Notes: generated from the sequence alone by a model not told the origin. A stretch of DNA of 11,905 nt from Gammaproteobacteria bacterium (GCA_012735335.1 JAAYHO010000321.1:1-11905); one strand, 5' to 3'; shown: positions 1 to 7,769, numbered from the stretch's first letter. Numbers and translations are program-made.

Positions 1-920
1 TACGGGCAGTTACCACGGTAGTCAGCAATATCCCGATCGGATCTGTGGTTCGGGCCACACAGGAACTGGCTGTAGCGAGTGTCTTCGTCGAGGAAGCGCT
101 TCATCCAGGACACACCGAAACGGCTCAGCACGTTGTTGTTCAGACCACCACCGTTGGCACAGTAGTGGCTGCCACCGCTGATTTCCACATAGGCCTTGTC
201 GATGCTGTTGGGCAGGCGGTTGTAGAACGGCGAAGCATGGGCTGCTACCGGTGCAACGATATCCGCCTGGCAGGCGAAGATCAGCGTTGGTGCCTGGGCG
301 TTGGCAGCGTAGCTGCTGACAGTATCCCACGGCGCCAGCGGAATGGCAGCCTTGATACGGCCTTCAGACGCCACCCGCAGGGTGCCACCACCACCCATGG
401 ACCAGCCGATCACACCCAGCCGATTGGTGTCAATCATGCCGCGCACCGGACTGGTACGGCTGCTGTTCTGGGACACCAGATAGTCCAAGGCGTTATTGAT
501 CTGACGGGCACGGCTCGGCGGCTGGTCGAAGCCGGTGTTGGTATCGATGGTCAGCACCACGAAGCCATGGGAAGCCAGCTTAGGTCCCCACCAGTCGATG
601 GAGGACTCGGCGGATACGAACCCCGGAATCACCACGACAGCGCCCATGGTGCCGGTGGTACCGGTCGGATAGTGGATGGTGCCGCCACCGAAGCCGCTTA
701 CCAGGCTGGAAACGCGACTGGTACGTACGCTCAGCGGACCGCTGCGGGCTTCCAGAAAGGATACGGTGGGGTTGGGGCCGCGTACGTAGGGCGATTCTTC
801 AGCGGGCGGATTCGGCGTGCTTGGCGGTGCCGGGTTGGTCGCCATTGCTGTAGAGGAAAGCAACAGTGCGCCCGCTGCCAACATGGACAGCAGTGAGCTG
901 GACAAGGTTTTATTTATCAT
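1..920 (-). CDS. Secreted PETase-like polyester hydrolase (cutinase family), 3' end cut by window edge
   Basis: This alpha/beta hydrolase should cleave ester bonds in polyesters (cutin-like polymers, aliphatic polyesters, possibly PET) outside the cell. The ATG is at 918-920 with GGGA 8 nt upstream (929-932). Residues 1-27 form a Sec signal peptide (MINKTLSSS..., cut after AMA), followed by a Pro-rich linker. Visible: YVRGPNPT at 45-52, oxyanion loop PGF (99-101), nucleophile motif GWSMGG with Ser174, APWD (196-199), Asp220 in CQADIVAPV, and His252 in GGSHYCAN. Trp173 precedes the Ser. Cys217/Cys254 and Cys288/Cys305 match the two disulfides of type II PETases. From the catalytic His to the VxW motif there are 21 residues, as in Ideonella PETase; the Thermobifida cutinase has 18. 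Overall it closely resembles Halopseudomonas aestusnigri PE-H as I remember it. 306 codons plus TA are visible; PE-H ends NCPY, so probably only Tyr and the stop are missing. Family assignment is strong; PET activity is inferred. Confidence 0.93.
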   Translation of the reverse strand, partial: MINKTLSSSLLSMLAAGALLLSSTAMATNPAPPSTPNPPAEESPYVRGPNPTVSFLEARSGPLSVRTSRVSSLVSGFGGGTIHYPTGTTGTMGAVVVIPGFVSAESSIDWWGPKLASHGFVVLTIDTNTGFDQPPSRARQINNALDYLVSQNSSRTSPVRGMIDTNRLGVIGWSMGGGGTLRVASEGRIKAAIPLAPWDTVSSYAANAQAPTLIFACQADIVAPVAAHASPFYNRLPNSIDKAYVEISGGSHYCANGGGLNNNVLSRFGVSWMKRFLDEDTRYSQFLCGPNHRSDRDIADYRGNCP

Positions 921-1009
921 TATAAGGATCCCGTTTGTTGGTTTTATTTTAATAGTCCGTGGCTCTGCCCCCAACTACTATCCGGGTACGACCACAGCCG
1001 TCGACATGC

Positions 1010-1038
1010 AGTATTTTGATTGTCATATGCAAGGTCAA
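1010..1038 (-). promoter_or_regulatory. Candidate sigma-70 promoter of the polyester hydrolase
   Basis: On the minus strand a -35-like TTGACC (1033-1038) is followed after 17 nt by AATACT (1010-1015) as -10. Matches to consensus are 5/6 and 4/6. Transcription would start near 1003, giving a leader of about 80 nt before the hydrolase ATG. Seen by eye only; the surrounding AT-rich interval offers other, weaker possibilities. Confidence 0.4.
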
Positions 1039-1156
1039 TACACAAACAGCAATTCCACCCGCACGGGTGATCCAGAGTTCAATAACAGTTATCAGATAGC
1101 CATTATAAAACCACTATAAAACCCGTAATTAACCACCCATCAGGGTTAGTTCACTT

Positions 1157-1185
1157 TTGGGTTAATAGCCTTGCGCTGTTATATA
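1157..1185 (+). promoter_or_regulatory. Weak candidate promoter for the mscS-FUSC unit
   Basis: TTGGGT (1157-1162) and TATATA (1180-1185) are 17 nt apart on the plus strand, 120 bp before the MscS start. The -35 match is poor (3/6) and the -10 is 4/6, so this is only the best pair visible upstream. Confidence 0.22.
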
Positions 1186-1305
1186 TCCGCACCACGCAGA
1201 GCAGTGCTTCAGCTCTGTCCGCCGCCCCGCCGGGACGCTGCTGGCGATTGACGCCGAACCGGCGACAGCACATCATCGGTAAGTAATTGTTGATAGGGGT
1301 AAAAC

Positions 1306-2205
1306 ATGTTCGAGAATGTGGACTGGCTGCCAGACAATTTTGTCATTTCCGATGCCGTGCTCAGCCTGCTGGCCAGCTCGGTGATACTGGTGGTCACCGT
1401 CATGATCCTGCGCTCGCTGACCGCTCGCTTCATCCAGCGCACCGTGCAGTCGCCGGAGCTGCGCGGCAAGTGGCTGATCAACTCACGCAATGGCTTCCTG
1501 CTGCTGATGTTGCTGGGGCTGGTGATGATCTGGGGTGAGGAACTGCGCACCCTGGCACTGTCGATTGTTGCCATAGCGGTGGCCTTCGTGGTGGCGACCA
1601 AGGAACTGATCCTGTGCTTTACCGGCTCGATCCTGAAAAGCGGTTCGCGCTCCTTTGTGCTTGGTGACCGCATCCAGGTCAAGGATCTACGCGGCGATGT
1701 GATTGACCAAACGCTGCTGGCGACCACCATTCTCGAAGTCGGACCGGGCAAGAACATGCACCAGCGTACCGGCCGCCGCATCGTGATCCCCAATGCGCTG
1801 TTCGTCTCCGAGCCAGTGGTCAACGAAAGCTTCACCACCCATTACGACTTCCATGTATTCACCGTGCCCTTCAAGCGCGAGGATAACTGGCAGGCCGCCC
1901 AGGCCGCACTGCTGGAGTCGGCCAACCGCCACTGTGCGCCCTACCTGGAGCTGGTACGCCGCTACATGAGCAAGATCGGCAACCAACGCGGACTGACGAT
2001 GCCGACGGTAGAGCCCAGGGTAACCCTGCAGGTACCGGTTGCCGGGGAAATTCACCTGACCGTGCGCCTGCCGGTCAAGGTCGGTGAACGCAATTTCATC
2101 GAACAGGGCATTCTCAGTGAAGTTTTCACCGATAACGACTTTTCACCCCAGAGCCGAAGCAGGAACACGGCTGGCGAGCACGCTGCTCCAGCCGTAGCCG
2201 AATAA
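1306..2205 (+). CDS. Small MscS-type mechanosensitive ion channel
   Basis: 299-residue inner-membrane channel that probably opens under membrane tension to release solutes after osmotic downshock. About three hydrophobic helices are visible (roughly residues 17-38, 60-77 and 82-105). They are followed by the MscS beta-domain signature: FVLGDRIQV (about 117-125), RGDVIDQTLLATTILEV, and RRIVIPNALFVSEPVVN (about 154-170), matching the family pattern of a GD, a G-V turn, a T-x-L and an IPN-x-N motif. The C-terminal part is the soluble alpha/beta cage region, ending in a polar tail. AGGGG at 1295-1299 lies 6 nt before the ATG, supporting this start. The FUSC-family gene begins 12 nt after the stop, so the two are probably co-transcribed. 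MscS proteins of this compact type are common in proteobacteria; the exact subclass is not assigned. Confidence 0.88.
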   Translation: MFENVDWLPDNFVISDAVLSLLASSVILVVTVMILRSLTARFIQRTVQSPELRGKWLINSRNGFLLLMLLGLVMIWGEELRTLALSIVAIAVAFVVATKELILCFTGSILKSGSRSFVLGDRIQVKDLRGDVIDQTLLATTILEVGPGKNMHQRTGRRIVIPNALFVSEPVVNESFTTHYDFHVFTVPFKREDNWQAAQAALLESANRHCAPYLELVRRYMSKIGNQRGLTMPTVEPRVTLQVPVAGEIHLTVRLPVKVGERNFIEQGILSEVFTDNDFSPQSRSRNTAGEHAAPAVAE

Positions 2206-2217
2206 TGCAGATTCATC

Positions 2218-4164
2218 ATGCATAAGACCCCGGGCTATCGCCTGACTCGCCTCGGCTTCAACGTACCACAACTGACCTTCAGCCTGCGCACCGCCCTGGC
2301 CTCAGGGCTGGCGATGCTGCTGGCCTGGTGGATCGGCCTCGAGCATCCGCAATGGTCGGCCATGACAGTGTGGGCGGTCTCCCAGCCGGTACGCGGCATG
2401 CTGCTGGAGAAAAGCCTGTTCCGCGCCCTCGGCACCCTGCTGGGAACCCTGTTCGGGGTGTTGCTGGTGCTGCTGGCCGGGGGCAACCTGCCGTACATGG
2501 TGGTCTGCCTGGCGCTGTGGATCGGCCTGTGCGTTGGAGTCGGCAACCTGCTCAGCGGGTTGGTGTCCTATGGCACCCTGCTGTCCGGCTATTCTGCGGC
2601 CATGGTGGTGCTGCTCAATACCCAGCAACCGGAAGGGCAGATATTCCTGCTGGGTATCGACCGGTTGCTGACCGTATTGACCGGGGTACTGGTGGGACTG
2701 CTGGTCGGATTGCTGTTCACTCCACGCGACGCCGAAGACCAGTTGGCCAGCCGGGTACGGCGCAGCAGCAGTGACATTCTGCGCGCCATGGCCGAGGCTT
2801 TCACTGACAGTCACAACCAGCCTCGGGCCGAGATTACCCACCGTCTGCTGCAGGACATCGCCGCCACCGAGCAACTGTTCGATACCCACGCCGCAGGCTC
2901 GCCGCGCAGCCACCGCAGCGTCAAGGCCCTGCGCGCGCTGGTACAGGCTCAGGTGGCTGCCACCTTCTGGATCAGGAACTCGCGCAATCTGGCTGCCGCC
3001 CCGGCCATGGCCGAGGCGCTGAAAACAGCAGCCCGCGCACTGGACAACAACGCCCCGGCCAGCCAGGTAGTGGATGCCCTGACTGCCTGTCGCGAGCGCA
3101 GCACGGATCAGTCAACCCTCACCGTACTGAGCCAGTTGCTGGACTGCCAGCGCACACACCTGGCCACCGAGGGCGAACACCTGGCCATGGGCATTACCCA
3201 CAGCCGGGTGGTTCTGCACCGGGATTGGGTCGGCGCACGTCATGCCTCGCTGCGCGCCCTGACCCTGCTGTTGCTGATCGCCGCACTGTGGATCGTCACC
3301 GACTTTCAGGCCGGTGCCTATGTGATGCTCGGTGCCTCGGTAATGATCAGCCTGTTCTCGACCTTCGAGACACCCTCGCGGATCATGGGCCATATCTTCA
3401 TCTGGCAATCGATAGCCGCCGCTGCGGCACTGACCTGCTACTGGCTGGTCTGGCCGTGGGCAAGCAATGAATGGCAGATGATTGCCCTGCTGCTGCCGTT
3501 CATTCTGTTGATAGTCCCTTTCATGGCGCACCCACGAGTCAACAGCGGCTCCATGGATTACATGATGGCGCTGCTGTTGCTATCCCACCCCGTCTATCCA
3601 CTGGACAGGAGCTTTGCTGAGTCGGTGACCATTGCTCTGGCGGTGGTTTCCGGGCCTCTGCTGGCCTATATCGCCTTTCGTCTCCTCTGGCCCGCCGACA
3701 CCCGGCGGCGCCGCCAACACCTCACCGGCATGATGCTCAACGAGCTGGTGAACATGGCCAGAAGCCCCTTCGCCCCCGAACGCCAGCAGATCTGGCGCAC
3801 CCGCCTGCAACACCGATTGCTCAAGCTGATCCAGAGCGTCAACCGCAGCGACGAGCCACTGCAACCGGTTACCCAGGGTGCCCTGGCGGTCCTGGCCGTG
3901 GGTAATGCCATCCAGCAGCTGCATGAGCTGCAACGGCAACCCCAGCAGCCCTTGCGCCTGCAACGTCAGATCAGGGTGGCACTGCTGCGCCTGCGACAGA
4001 TCCGCCAACACCCCGCAGCAGCCGCCCGCAGCCTGCGGCGCACCGCTGACCAGTTGCAACAGCACAATCACCCCGCCGCCTGGACCCTGGAAAACGCCGC
4101 GCGGGCGATCAACGCCAACCAGGCCTTCTTTAAAGATCAGATGGGGTCAGATCAATCGATCTGA
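2218..4164 (+). CDS. FUSC-family (AaeB/YccS-like) inner-membrane exporter
   Basis: 648-residue protein with the two-half FUSC architecture. A first bundle of about six hydrophobic helices (residues about 20-168) is followed by a soluble helical region (170-345), a second bundle (about 347-493, beginning RALTLLLLIAALWIV), and a long Arg/Gln/Leu-rich cytosolic tail. The family (PF04632) includes AaeB, which exports aromatic carboxylic acids with the membrane-fusion protein AaeA, and fusaric acid resistance pumps. No AaeA-like (HlyD) or AaeX/DUF1656 partner is adjacent, so substrate and partners are unknown. The start lacks a good Shine-Dalgarno and lies 12 nt after the MscS stop, suggesting translation coupled to the upstream gene. 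The last residues (DQMGSDQSI) are encoded largely within an inverted-repeat element, so the extreme C-terminus may be acquired. Confidence 0.88.
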   Translation: MHKTPGYRLTRLGFNVPQLTFSLRTALASGLAMLLAWWIGLEHPQWSAMTVWAVSQPVRGMLLEKSLFRALGTLLGTLFGVLLVLLAGGNLPYMVVCLALWIGLCVGVGNLLSGLVSYGTLLSGYSAAMVVLLNTQQPEGQIFLLGIDRLLTVLTGVLVGLLVGLLFTPRDAEDQLASRVRRSSSDILRAMAEAFTDSHNQPRAEITHRLLQDIAATEQLFDTHAAGSPRSHRSVKALRALVQAQVAATFWIRNSRNLAAAPAMAEALKTAARALDNNAPASQVVDALTACRERSTDQSTLTVLSQLLDCQRTHLATEGEHLAMGITHSRVVLHRDWVGARHASLRALTLLLLIAALWIVTDFQAGAYVMLGASVMISLFSTFETPSRIMGHIFIWQSIAAAAALTCYWLVWPWASNEWQMIALLLPFILLIVPFMAHPRVNSGSMDYMMALLLLSHPVYPLDRSFAESVTIALAVVSGPLLAYIAFRLLWPADTRRRRQHLTGMMLNELVNMARSPFAPERQQIWRTRLQHRLLKLIQSVNRSDEPLQPVTQGALAVLAVGNAIQQLHELQRQPQQPLRLQRQIRVALLRLRQIRQHPAAAARSLRRTADQLQQHNHPAAWTLENAARAINANQAFFKDQMGSDQSI

Positions 4165-4165
4165 C
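4146..4165. repeat. Perfect 8-bp inverted repeat at the end of the FUSC gene, REP-like
   Basis: GTCAGATC (4146-4153), a 4-nt centre AATC, and GATCTGAC (4158-4165) form a perfect palindrome containing the FUSC stop codon. It is preceded by ATGGG (4141-4145). The TGGGGTCAGA core resembles repeats often seen near REP-associated (Y1/RAYT) transposases in proteobacteria; that likeness is from memory. It ends 5 nt before the terminator stem, giving two hairpins in tandem. Confidence 0.6.
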
Positions 4166-4167
4166 AG

Positions 4168-4203
4168 AAAAAAGCCCCGCAAACGCAGTGTTTGCGGGGC
4201 TTT
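4168..4203. terminator. Bidirectional intrinsic terminator between FUSC gene and tRNA-Cys
   Basis: A perfect 14-bp stem (4171-4184 with 4190-4203; AAAGCCCCGC... pairing with ...GCGGGGCTTT) closes a 5-nt loop GCAGT. On the minus strand the stem is followed by a run of T (complement of the A run at 4168-4173), an ideal terminator for the tRNA transcript. On the plus strand only a short TTT follows, so termination of the FUSC transcript may be weaker. It serves both convergent units. Confidence 0.9.
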
Positions 4204-4208
4204 CAAGA

Positions 4209-4282
4209 TGGAGGCCGAGGTCGGAATCGAACCGGCGTTGACGGATTTGCAATCCGCTGCATGACCACTCTGCCACCCGGCC
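4209..4282 (-). tRNA. tRNA-Cys (anticodon GCA)
   Basis: A 74-nt cloverleaf reads on the minus strand from GGCCGGGTGG (ending at 4282) to ...GGCCTCCA (4209), with the CCA end encoded. The anticodon GCA is at 4248-4250 within GGATTGCAAATCC. The 7-bp acceptor stem pairs fully with one G-U, and discriminator U73 is typical of tRNA-Cys. The T loop is TTCGATT. One oddity is an apparent C50-A64 mismatch in the T stem (4221/4235). The gene is read towards the strong hairpin terminator. A 6-bp hairpin, GCTGCC-TTT-GGCAGC (4301-4315), lies just upstream of the mature 5' end. Confidence 0.96.
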
Positions 4283-4345
4283 TCTAAACGGGTGTGCCCT
4301 GCTGCCTTTGGCAGCGGAGCGAAATACGGATCAGAAAAATTTACT

Positions 4346-4367
4346 ATCGATAAGCTAAGCTATTGAT
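4346..4367. promoter_or_regulatory. Imperfect dyad upstream of putA and tRNA-Cys
   Basis: ATCGATA (4346-4352) and TATTGAT (4361-4367) form an inverted repeat with one mismatch around AGCTAAGC, in the AT-rich stretch between the divergent tRNA-Cys and putA. It could be an operator for proline-dependent control of putA; this PutA has no repressor domain of its own, and pseudomonads use the AraC-type activator PruR. Binding by any named regulator is speculation. Confidence 0.25.
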
Positions 4368-4511
4368 TGTAAAAAGCTTTCCACAGGCATTGCCTGAACA
4401 ACGGACGCAATTATGGACTTAATTATCCCGCCAGGCAACCCCCATATCGATCTTTGACTATATTGAGTTCTGACAGTCGGGCATGGGCACCGACGAGCCG
4501 GAGAATACAGC

Positions 4512-7500
4512 ATGGCCTTGCCTCATCCACTTCACGATCAGAACAGACAACAGCACCACAATACCCGGGCATTGCTCCATCCAGACCTTGAACAGCAAAA
4601 CCTGCTCCAACTGGCGCAGCAGATCAGTCAGCACTATATGGTGGATGAAGACACTCTGATGCCAGAGCTGATTCAGGTACTGGATCATTCCCCCGATCGT
4701 ATCCAGCAACTGAATCAGCGCACCGCCGAGCTGGTCGAGCGGGTACGCGCCCAGGGCGATGCCATCGACAGCGTGGATCAGTTGCTGCAGCAGTACAGCC
4801 TGGACACCCAGGAGGGGGTGCTGCTGATGTGCCTGGCCGAAGCCCTGCTACGGGTCCCTGACTCCCGTACGGCCGAGGCGCTGATCCGCGACAAGCTGTC
4901 GATTGCCGACTGGGAAAAATATCTGGGCCAGAGTGATTCGCTGCTGGTCAATGCCTCTACCTGGGGGTTGATGCTGACCCGGCGGGTGGTCAAGGTTGAT
5001 CCGAAGGATGATGAGCCGGTGCCGGTATTCAGACGCCTGGTCAGCCGACTGGGTGAGCCGGTGGTGCGTCAGGTGATGTCCCATGCGATGAAGCTGATGG
5101 GCTATCAGTTCGTGCTGGGCCGCACCCTGCCGGAGGCGCTGACCAATGGCAAGCCCTTGTTCAAGCAGGGATACACCTATTCCTTCGACATGCTCGGGGA
5201 GGCGGCCTGTACCCGGGAAGATGCGCAGCGTTATTTCGCCGCCTATCTGGATGCCATAGAAAAGGTCAGCGCCGCCACAGCAAAAGAGGCCGCCTCTGCC
5301 CCGCCGCCGTCCATTTCGATCAAGCTGTCCGCCCTGCATCCGCGCTACGAGCGCAGCCAGCGTGAGCGGGTGCTCGCCGAACTGGGGGATACCCTTGGGC
5401 AACTGTTGGCCCGCGCCCGGGAACTGGATGTAGCCATTACCCTGGACGCCGAGGAGGCGGATCGACTGGAGATTTCCCTGGAACTGCTGGAGCTGGTCTA
5501 TCGCCAGCATGCCAAGGGATGGGGCAAGCTGGGGCTGGTGGTGCAGGCCTACTCCAAGCGGGCGCTGCCGGTATTGCACTGGCTCACCCGTCTGGCCGCT
5601 GAACAGGGCGATGAGATTCCCGTGCGACTGGTCAAGGGTGCCTACTGGGATACCGAGATCAAACATGCACAGATGCTGGGGCTGGCGGACTATCCGGTAT
5701 TCACCCGCAAGGCCAATACCGATATTGCCTATCTGGCCTGTGCCCGTTATCTGCTGTCGGATGCTACCCGTGGCCGACTGTTCCCGCAGTTCGCCACCCA
5801 CAACGCCCATACCCTGACCAGCCTGCTGGGTATGGCCGGGAATCGCCCGATCGAGTTCCAGCGCCTGCACGGCATGGGCGAGGCGCTGTACAAGCAGGCG
5901 CTGCAGATGGCGCCCGCCGGCAGCTACTGCCGTATCTATGCGCCGGTGGGGGCACACAAGGATCTGCTGCCCTATCTGGTGCGTCGCCTGCTGGAGAACG
6001 GTGCCAACTCCTCCTTCGTGCACCAACTGGTTGACGAGCGGGTGCCGGTGGAGCAGCTCTGCCGCCATCCGCTGGAAGTGCTCGACAACAAGGCCAGCTA
6101 CCGCAATACCCGCATCCCCCTGCCCCATGATCTATACGGGCCGCAACGTCCCAACTCCAAGGGCCTCAACCTGCTGATCGACAGCCAGCTTGAGCCGCTG
6201 CGCCAGGCCATGCAGCCCTGGAATCAGCATCAGTGGCGCGCTCAGTCACTGGTGGCAGCGGCGGTGACGGCCGCTGCGGGAGCGAGCGAAGTGGTAGTCA
6301 GCCCCTTTGACCGCCAACAGCAGGTCGGTGAGGTACAGCTGGCCTCGGCCGAACAGGTACAGCAGGCTCTGGATGCCGCAGCGCTGGCCTTTCCTCGCTG
6401 GAATGCCGTGCCGGTGAGCGAACGGGCAGCGTCCCTGCGCCGCTTGGGCGATCTGCTGGAGCAGCACTTTGCCGAGCTGATGGCACTGTGTGCCCGGGAG
6501 GCGGGCAAGCAATTGGCCGATGGCGTGGCGGAGATCCGTGAGGCGGTGGACTTCTGCCGCTATTACGCCTTTCAGGCGGAACAGAAGATGGGCGCGGCGA
6601 CGACCATGCCCGGCCCCACCGGTGAGTCCAACGAGCTGTACCTCACCGGCCGGGGTGTATTTGTGGCCATCAGCCCGTGGAACTTCCCGGTGGCGATCTT
6701 CCTCGGTCAGGTAGCCGCCGCGCTGGTAACCGGCAATACGGTGCTGGCCAAACCGGCGGAACAGACCTCGCTGGTAGCCCATCGCTGTGTTCAGCTGGCC
6801 CATGAGGCGGGTATCCCCCGGGATGTGCTGCAACTGCTGCCCGGCTCCGGCCGGGAGCTGGGCCCGGTACTGACCGGCGATCCCCGGGTGGTCGGTGTGG
6901 TGTTTACCGGCTCTACCGCCACCGCACAGCAGATCAACCTGAGTCTGGCCCAGCGCCAGGGCGGCGCGCTGGCCACCCTGATAGCCGAAACCGGAGGTCA
7001 GAACGCCATGCTGGTGGACTCCACCGCCCTGCCTGAACAGGTGGTGGCGGATGTGGTCGAGTCGGCCTTTGCCAGTGCCGGGCAGCGCTGCTCCGCCCTG
7101 CGGGTGCTGTTTGTGCAGGAAGATATCGCCGACAAGGTAGAAGGTCTGCTGGCTGGTGCCATGCAGGAGCTGCAACTGGGTGATCCCCGGGATCTGGCCA
7201 CGGATGTGGGCCCGGTGATCGATGCCGGGGCCAGGCAGAAGCTGCTGGCCCATATAGAGGATTATCGTCAGCGCGGACGCCTGCTGGCGCAGACCGCAGT
7301 ACCGGAGGACTGGCAGCAGCGCGGCGAGTTTGTCACTCCCACCGCCCTGCGTCTGCAATCCATGGATGAGCTGGACCGGGAGCACTTCGGTCCGGTACTG
7401 CACATCATCCGCTACCGGGCACAGGAGGTGGATCAGGTAATCGACAGCATCAACCGCTGCGGCTACGGCCTGACCTTCGGTATCCAGAGTCGCAACGAGG

Positions 7501-7733
7501 GTTTCTGTTCTTATATCGAAAGTCGCATTCGCGTAGGTAATGTGTACGTTAATCGTAATATGATAGGCGCCGTTGTGGGCGTCCAACCCTTTGGTGGCAT
7601 GGGGCTGTCCGGTACCGGCCCCAAGGCCGGCGGACCGCACTACCTGCTGCGTTTCATTACCGAGCGCACCCGTACCATCAATACCGCAGCCATCGGCGGC
7701 AATGCCAGCCTGCTGGCGCAGGGAGATGACTGA
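4512..7733 (+). CDS. putA: Bifunctional proline dehydrogenase / P5C dehydrogenase PutA (no DNA-binding domain)
   Basis: A 1073-residue enzyme of the inner face of the membrane. It oxidises proline to delta-1-pyrroline-5-carboxylate with FAD and quinone, then oxidises the semialdehyde to glutamate with NAD, channelling the intermediate. After an N-terminal helical arm, the PRODH barrel shows LDAEEADRLEISLELLE, RLVKGAYWD (about 372-380) and RRLLENGANSSFV (from Arg491-Arg492). The aldehyde dehydrogenase half has SPWNFP, FTGSTATAQQ, ETGGQN with general base Glu826, and GQRCSALR with catalytic Cys860. The length and the absence of a ribbon-helix-helix N-terminus fit the short PutA class, so unlike the E. 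coli enzyme it should not repress its own operon. A GGAG at 4500-4503 sits 8 nt before the ATG. putP follows after 110 bp on the same strand. Codons at about 7500-7575 are unusually AT-ending. Confidence 0.97.
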   Translation: MALPHPLHDQNRQQHHNTRALLHPDLEQQNLLQLAQQISQHYMVDEDTLMPELIQVLDHSPDRIQQLNQRTAELVERVRAQGDAIDSVDQLLQQYSLDTQEGVLLMCLAEALLRVPDSRTAEALIRDKLSIADWEKYLGQSDSLLVNASTWGLMLTRRVVKVDPKDDEPVPVFRRLVSRLGEPVVRQVMSHAMKLMGYQFVLGRTLPEALTNGKPLFKQGYTYSFDMLGEAACTREDAQRYFAAYLDAIEKVSAATAKEAASAPPPSISIKLSALHPRYERSQRERVLAELGDTLGQLLARARELDVAITLDAEEADRLEISLELLELVYRQHAKGWGKLGLVVQAYSKRALPVLHWLTRLAAEQGDEIPVRLVKGAYWDTEIKHAQMLGLADYPVFTRKANTDIAYLACARYLLSDATRGRLFPQFATHNAHTLTSLLGMAGNRPIEFQRLHGMGEALYKQALQMAPAGSYCRIYAPVGAHKDLLPYLVRRLLENGANSSFVHQLVDERVPVEQLCRHPLEVLDNKASYRNTRIPLPHDLYGPQRPNSKGLNLLIDSQLEPLRQAMQPWNQHQWRAQSLVAAAVTAAAGASEVVVSPFDRQQQVGEVQLASAEQVQQALDAAALAFPRWNAVPVSERAASLRRLGDLLEQHFAELMALCAREAGKQLADGVAEIREAVDFCRYYAFQAEQKMGAATTMPGPTGESNELYLTGRGVFVAISPWNFPVAIFLGQVAAALVTGNTVLAKPAEQTSLVAHRCVQLAHEAGIPRDVLQLLPGSGRELGPVLTGDPRVVGVVFTGSTATAQQINLSLAQRQGGALATLIAETGGQNAMLVDSTALPEQVVADVVESAFASAGQRCSALRVLFVQEDIADKVEGLLAGAMQELQLGDPRDLATDVGPVIDAGARQKLLAHIEDYRQRGRLLAQTAVPEDWQQRGEFVTPTALRLQSMDELDREHFGPVLHIIRYRAQEVDQVIDSINRCGYGLTFGIQSRNEGFCSYIESRIRVGNVYVNRNMIGAVVGVQPFGGMGLSGTGPKAGGPHYLLRFITERTRTINTAAIGGNASLLAQGDD

Positions 7734-7763
7734 TCATGGGCGCCCTGCCCCATTCCCTTAGAC

Positions 7764-7769
7764 AAGGAG
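7764..7769 (+). promoter_or_regulatory. Strong ribosome binding site of the 22-codon ORF
   Basis: AAGGAG lies 9 nt before the ATG at 7779. It is the best Shine-Dalgarno in the putA-putP gap and does not serve putP directly, which has its own GGAGG at 7831-7835. It is the main reason for believing the short ORF is translated. Confidence 0.6.

Larger units (their letters stand above)
921..1305. other. Divergent intergenic region between polyester hydrolase and mscS-type gene
   Basis: This 385-bp interval has no convincing gene. It is AT-rich compared with its flanks, as expected for a regulatory region. It holds the candidate hydrolase promoter (1010-1038), a 9-bp direct repeat TATAAAACC at 1104-1112 and 1115-1123 (11-bp period, one helical turn), an inverted pair ATTAACC (1128-1134) and GGTTAAT (near 1160-1166), and a small GC hairpin CGCCG-AAC-CGGCG (1252-1264) in the probable leader of the mscS-type gene. 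The short open frames across it lack ribosome binding sites and recognisable composition. Confidence 0.6.

Noticed and set aside
45..896. 283-codon open frame on the plus strand
   Set aside because: It lies antisense to the polyester hydrolase, whose translation has a signal peptide and full catalytic motifs. The plus-strand product has no recognisable domain and is a high-GC shadow.
817..1119. 100-codon plus-strand frame reaching into the intergenic region
   Set aside because: It begins inside the hydrolase on the opposite strand, has no Shine-Dalgarno or family likeness, and crosses the hydrolase promoter region.
4301..4315. GCTGCC-TTT-GGCAGC hairpin upstream of tRNA-Cys considered as a terminator
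   Set aside because: No T run follows on either strand; it more likely lies in the tRNA leader or is incidental.
6246..7640. 464-codon open frame on the minus strand (and a 426-codon one at 4848-6128)
   Set aside because: Both are antisense to putA, rich in Gln/Gly/His/Arg as expected from the complement of GC-rich codons, and lack a ribosome binding site or domain.
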